A stretch of 64,000 bases of DNA, taken from NCBI GenBank assembly GCA_011009095.1, contig VTPC01008772.1, forward strand, positions 55,723 to 119,722. The letters run 5' to 3'. Positions 59,085 to 64,000 of this stretch are shown one piece after another (the first letter of the stretch is position 1; each line of letters begins with the position of its first letter). The position numbers and the translations under genes are program-made. The notes beneath the pieces are model-generated. The model had not been told where the DNA came from. It did no database searches and worked only from the letters and a program-made list of their open reading frames with translations. The DNA comes from Ignelater luminosus (taxonomy: Eukaryota; Arthropoda; Insecta; Coleoptera; Elateridae).

Positions 59085-59292
59085 CTCCAACGGTATCCCT
59101 GCTTCTCCGAAATATTTCCAGAAGTATGGCTCCGTAGCAATAAATAATAACGGTAAGTGGAAACGCGTACATCACCACCATTCCGAAAAGCAAATATGTG
59201 AGTTCGTGAGTATAAGTTGGAAATACGTTGTAGGTTATACACTGTTCGTACCAAGTAATATTAGGATGTGCTTCTACGTGGAAAACCAGCAT
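59085..59292 (-). CDS. AKH/ACP-type receptor, exon with ECL2 and TM5
   Basis: The exon begins MLVFHVEAHPNITWYEQCIT. It contains extracellular loop 2 with the cysteine that bonds to TM3, an N-glycosylation sequon (NIT), TM5 (LTYLLFGMVVMYAFPLTVII) and the start of intracellular loop 3 (LEIFRRSRDTV). FHVE-x-HP and WYEQC are hallmarks I associate with insect AKH receptors. Acceptor TTCGCAG ends at 59293; donor GTAGGA begins at 59084. It starts in phase 0 after Gln of the previous exon and ends one base into a codon, matching the 42105 exon. Length 208 bp, open throughout. Whether it is AKHR itself or the ACP-receptor paralogue needs a tree. Confidence 0.9.
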
Positions 59293-59368
59293 CTGCGAAC
59301 AAATTATGTTATAATACCTTAAGTTTCGCTTAGAGTTTGCTAGAAGGGTTATGCAAATATATTTTTAC
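59293..59368 (-). other. 76-bp phase-0 intron of the receptor gene
   Basis: GTAAAAAT donor at 59368 and CGCAG acceptor ending 59293, read on the minus strand. It splits the coding text exactly between CSMPQ and MLVFHV. Confidence 0.88.
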
Positions 59369-59474
59369 CTGTGGCATACTACAAACTGTGGATGCCAACC
59401 AAGCTGCTGTCAACATAACTTTTCCTCTCCTGTCTACGCCAGTTAAATGTAACGGCTTCAAAACAGCGTAATAT
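59369..59474 (-). CDS. AKH/ACP-type receptor, exon with ICL2 and TM4
   Basis: The 106-bp exon reads YYAVLKPLHLTGVDRRGKVM and LTAAWLASTVCSMPQ. Its first base completes the Arg codon of the DRY motif, giving (D)RYYAVLKP: intracellular loop 2, then TM4 with the invariant Trp. Acceptor CTTTTTCAG ends at 59475. The upstream exon (TM1-TM3, ending in a split Arg codon, phase 2) was looked for between 59475 and 64000 and not recognised, so it probably lies beyond the window. ICL2 contacts the G protein; in AKH receptors this is Gs/Gq by family knowledge. Confidence 0.9.
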
Positions 59475-60303
59475 CTGAAAAAGGAAATTTAGGTTAATTA
59501 TATATTTATTTCAATTACAAAAAATAATTATAGAGATTTTCAAGTTGGTTCTCATAGAAGTTTCTTATTTCCTTGCAATGCTTGGTTTCTAATCTTATCT
59601 GTTAAATTTAGTTTTATATTTTCACGCTATCCAGCTTCTTAAGATTGAAAATCAAGAAAGTAAAGGAATTTTGAAATAAATAGGTAAGTAAATTCCAAAA
59701 AAAAAACTCTTTCCTTGGTCATTAGTGCATGAATTGTATTCGAAAATAACAACCTAACCAATAACAACTTACTCAGAAACAAACAAATTTGAAACTTAAG
59801 TATGTTTTAGCCCAACCTAACTGCTAAGCATCTTGTATTACATTCTAGACTTAATGTAATTCCTACGCAAATTTAGTTCGTAATTTCTAACTAACTAACT
59901 CGGTAGTCTTGACTGTAATGTTCGATGTAAATTGGAAAGCACAAAACTGAATTTTAGTGGGTGCAATCAGGGCGTAATGTGATGTTAGCAGAGTCTGTGT
60001 CGACTAAGGAGAATTACACTCCTCATCGTAAAGCTGATTTACAATCAATCAGTCACTACGAATTTAGAGAAATAAGGATATCTTTGAAAATCTTAACGCT
60101 TTAATGTACAAGAGCAATTGATCAAGCCTTTAATGAATTGATCTAAACGTTGGCCATGCAGTACACCAAAGAACTACTGATTATGATAATTCTAATTTTC
60201 GACACATAACCCGTTATTTCTGATAATGCTATTTGCCATTCAATGAAATAGAACTTAATGCTTAATCTCACTGAATCCATTTAACTCAAACTCAAAGTTT
60301 TTC
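59475..60303. other. Receptor intron or upstream DNA, nothing recognised
   Basis: AT-rich. No exon of the receptor and no transposon was recognised. Confidence 0.3.
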
Positions 60304-60519
60304 ATGTCCAACTCTTGGTATTACGCATCCAAGACTGGTCCACTATTTGGCAAAGGATTCCATGATCCGGTTAGAGATGATTGTACTAGTGCAGTACAAT
60401 ATATCAGGACACATATTTTTGAGCTCATAGGAACTGGGTTCTTAAGAGAAAGAGGCGAAGTTGTCTCAAAAGTTTGTAATATAACATTTTCCAGAAAAAA
60501 AGAAGATGATCATATTTGA
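60304..60519 (+). other. Unrecognised 71-codon open frame
   Basis: The frame reads WYYASKTGPLFGKGFHDPVR and later FELIGTGFLRERGEVVSKV. It is less biased in composition than nearby ORFs, so it may be a piece of a decayed element or exon. I recognise no domain, and no splice sites were fixed. Confidence 0.2.
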
Positions 60520-63500
60520 TGATTTGATGATGAGAGAGAATTGCATTTATTACCCATTTACAGAAAGCACATTTTCCTCATCTACTTAAATCTGTCAACT
60601 TGTTTACTACAGATAAGATTTATATTTCCTACAGTTACCGAGTGCAATGTGCAAGTTTCTCGCTAAGGCACACCCTTCCTGCACTATTTGATTGGTTTTT
60701 CCGATCGTCCGATATGTTGAACAGCCAATTATCTGTTGGTACAACCCTTTTAGGGGATTGGAAGTGATATTTCTCGCTTAAAGACTCGAGGAGTTTTTGG
60801 TTTGTCGTGTAAGCAGAAACACGCTTCTTCGTGTCTCCGTTTGTTGAACTTCGAAAATAAGAATCTTGCGAGCTGCCATGAAATAGTAGAGTAATAGACT
60901 AATTTCTAACAAAGTTAAGTTAAACCAGAGTGTAATTCTTTCGAGTGGAATCGGTCTTTGCTAAATCATTTATGGACATTTTTCCGGGATAATCCGGAAG
61001 CGCTTTTTACCGTACCGTACCTAAAATTTGTCACCAACCGACGGAAAGTGCTAATAATTCCACAAGGAACTCTCAAACTACCGTATCGTTATCTATTTTA
61101 TAATATCGCAATATTTGTACCGAGCTTGATACGAGATTTGTACTGCCTTACTCTACCAAGATATATTTCAAAGCAATTAACATATCCTGTTATCGAACGT
61201 ATGAGTGAGACGTCCAATTTGTGAATTAAAAATTGTGTAAGAACGCTGTGAGGTTAGTGAACTTTGTGCTAACAGCTGGTTCCGCTCTCTAAAGGATAGT
61301 TCCTGCTATGGTAAATACCTTTTCACCTTTTTGTTTAATATTTTACGAAGAAGCATCGATGGCTCACACCATTTGCCAACAAACCTTCGCAATTACCGGC
61401 GAAATCTATCTACAGTTTTATCGTCACGTCACCAACCGTCTGGAGAAGAGTAATCCGTTGTAAAAGTTACTCACTCGTCGCTTCATACTGGTGAAAAGCC
61501 TCAGAACACCAGTTAATTTTAATGAAAAGCCCGTCGAACCGTTCACTGTGGTGAAACGTCCGTTAAGATTATTTGTGTAATAGAAATATATTGCTTGTTG
61601 AATTATAACGTAATTATCTTGTTTCGAATCCTGATATTTTTTATTTGCTTGCCCTCTTTCATGAACAATATTTAAGAAATTAGTATTTACCTTTATCGTT
61701 TATATATGTTAAAGGTTGTTAACGAAACGTTATACTATTCAACAATTTTTGTCAAGTTATCTTGTTTGCCGAATTATTTATTTACGTTTTGAAATCCACA
61801 GTTAATTGCCAAACACCTGCGAGTAACAAATTTAAATTCAAACGTCGGTATTAATTATGTTTTTTCTATTTTTAATTAATGTTTATGCTTCTCTCATAAA
61901 CGATCAATGAATGCTATCTTAATATTTACGGTCGATTCATTATATGTATGTGTACATTGTTTTCACTCTTCCAGTGCTTCCTGCATTGTACTGGTTGAAT
62001 CGTGAATGTTAAGAAGTTTCATCCAGCCGCATTTATCGTGCATCTGTTTGTATTTTGTACTATTGTTTCTTTGTTTATTATTGTTTATTTAGAGATTTTA
62101 ATTTTTCCAAAAGTGTAAACCGGACTGCGTGTGTTGTTTTCTCTGTATATTTATTTTGCTATAGTAAGCCAATATATAACATATATTAACCTATTCCAAT
62201 CTTTTATTGGGTTTTGAGCATACTTAACAAGCCTTACAGGGAACAGCTCATACGGAATCGTTACCTTGAGTTTATTTTGTAAAAGTAAGTATCTAACTAG
62301 ATTGCAGTACGATCTCCATTTATTTATCCGTGTAATATTCGAACCTGTGGTTCGACCTTGGCTTACATCTCACCATATACGAAGATCAGCTGTGGGATCT
62401 TCTATTCGAAACTAGGTCACCGTCATTCTACTACAGCTGGCGCCCTCTCAATACCGAAAGCCCTAAGATTATAGTTTTATTTTTATCATTTATCGTTTGC
62501 TCTAAGCTCTCTTAGCTCACGACCCGTTTCCAACTGTATAAAAGCACTACAGTTGGCATATAAATTTTATATATGTTTACTCTACCGATGGATCACTAAT
62601 CCCAGTTTTTTCCGTAACAAAAGATATAATATTGATATCGCCATCACTCTTTGTTGGGCAACCTAATAAAGTTTTTGTTTTTAGTACAGAAACCAATAAA
62701 CATATAAATGATATTTTGCTTAGAAAATTTCCTAAAAGAATTGCGTTGTATAAGATAGCACTGGGTCTTTAGACACGCAGAAATATTATCAGAATAAGGA
62801 AATTCACTAGATGATTTGAGTACTCGCACTAGAAAGTCAGATTTGTCATCATCAGAAAAACAAGTTTTCTGTACTCATCTCTGGTCTAAAGTTATTAAGA
62901 CATCTTCAAGATATAGATTGCCAGTTATGTCCAGTTATCTGTTAAGCTTTTTAATATCGACAGCAAATCCAATTAAGACACATTTTAGTAGATCTAGACA
63001 ACTACATTTATTTTACTGCTTTTTGTTTCTACTTTTAATAGCGAAGAGATATTAACGTCTAAAAAGTAATCATCAACAAATAAATTCAGCAAGTAGCAGA
63101 TCTATAACAGGCAGGTTTTTGACTTTTAGGATTGAGACCTTTTCAAAGCGGTTGAAAGTTTTAGTCCCTTTAGGCCAATTTATCTTCTGATAAATAATTT
63201 TTTTGAGCTGGGCAGTGTAATGTTATTTTAAAATTCGCACTAAATCCGCCCTTGTCTTTCAATTTCGTTCAGATATTTGTTTTTCTGACACGTAATATTT
63301 AAATTATTTCATTCTATAAACGGATGTTTGTTAAGATTTTATTTTAAAGAATTGATAACTTTGTGGTCTCGACTTCTGGGCTCCAGCGGACGTGCCTTTT
63401 GTTATTTTTCCAATATCAAGATCCAGACGTAAATAAAAGGTTTCTGGAATCTTAGTCGCGAATGCTGGAGTCACACGGTTTTTGTTAAGTCAGGTTCAGG

Positions 63501-64000
63501 CTGAAAATCTAAGGAGTGGAATTTTTCATTGCCTCATAAGAATACTAGCATTTTGACCTGTTAGGTCGTGCATCTGGCTTCCCAACCCCACTCCGGTAAG
63601 CGCAAGCTGCGTGACAAGAGACGCAGAGAGAATAGGGACAACGTTGGTACTTTGTGATTTTCTCGGGGAGTCAAAATTTGGACACCGTGGAACGCGGGTG
63701 TTTACCGCGACGTCCCGGGTCCAAGGGACCCGGTGTTTCTCGCGTTTTGTTTTTTATTAATAGTTTTAAATCATGCTCAATTTTGTTTGTTTAGAGGGGT
63801 TTAATACAATAAGTATTTTGCGATTTAATGATTTCTAAACGCATTTATTTCACGGGTCCTTCAGACCTAATTTTTATGTAGTAATTGTCATTCTTTTATT
63901 TAATGTTTGTAAAGTAATAATTTCTTCAATCAACCATATCGCCTTGAATCTTTTTGTGAATGTTTATTTTACTCGATTTCAAAGCATAATAATAAATTCA
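60520..64000. other. Unassigned region with GC-richer blocks, possible LTR material
   Basis: Bases 60630-61560 and 63380-63760 are richer in G+C than average (CGACGTCCCGGGTCC near 63708). TGGCGCCC at 62438-62445, preceded by CTACAGC, resembles the first bases of a tRNA-Lys primer-binding site, as found right after a 5' LTR. No LTR pair or pol coding was found, so a solo or partial LTR is only a guess. Open frames 60958-61224 and 62816-63055 are unassigned. Confidence 0.25.

Noticed and set aside
63540..63760. tRNA or rRNA gene in the GC-rich tail
   Set aside because: No cloverleaf arms, no conserved A/B boxes and no rRNA core sequence could be seen.

Overview
This is an AT-rich eukaryotic window, almost certainly from an insect (a beetle or similar with a transposon-laden genome). 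The main clue is one recognisable host gene: three minus-strand exons (59474-59369, 59292-59085, 42105-41979) of a rhodopsin-type GPCR. It belongs to the insect adipokinetic-hormone receptor / AKH-corazonin-related peptide receptor group (GnRH-receptor superfamily). The exons join in frame with canonical GT/AG sites. They cover the end of TM3 to TM6; the TM1-3 exons and the TM7/C-tail exon were not found and probably lie outside the window or in stretches I could not recognise.

Nearly everything else is decayed transposable elements. Class I: a LINE reverse transcriptase (about 90-1300), a 5'-truncated two-ORF LINE (12313-14820), an RT scrap (58130-58430) and a Ty1/Copia element (52850-56270). 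Class II: four mariner DD34D elements (6810-7767, 28379-29420, 31378-32672, 49690-50773), three DD41D-type relatives (8251-9878, 27030-28224, 45299-46318), a DD37E-like element bounded by diverged TIRs (36409-38703), a DD35E-spaced transposase preceded by five 21-bp repeats (40478-41477), a Tc1-like DD34E (24480-25012), a P-element/THAP remnant with an intron (20859-21868) and a Harbinger-like scrap (30181-30420). There are also non-autonomous elements: a TIR element split by the LINE (11802-15069), a 905-bp long-TIR MITE (35451-36355) and a TTAA-bounded hairpin (15287-15400).

Layout: 0-10 kb holds LINE, mariner and a fold-back DD41D element. 10-20 kb holds a nested TIR element and LINE plus unassigned DNA. 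20-32.7 kb is a dense cluster of DNA transposons ending in a nearly intact irritans-like mariner whose 3' part and flank are tandemly duplicated. 33-41.5 kb holds a MITE, the DD37E and the DD35E elements. 42-59.5 kb is the receptor gene with a 17-kb transposon-filled intron. 59.5-64 kb is mostly unassigned, with moderately GC-rich patches. Apart from the receptor I see no gene that looks functional, no RNA gene and no CRISPR array. I found no coherent new biological system. The most notable structures are architectural: the fold-back DD41D element, the duplicated mariner terminus, the nested insertion and the repeat-preceded DD35E transposase.
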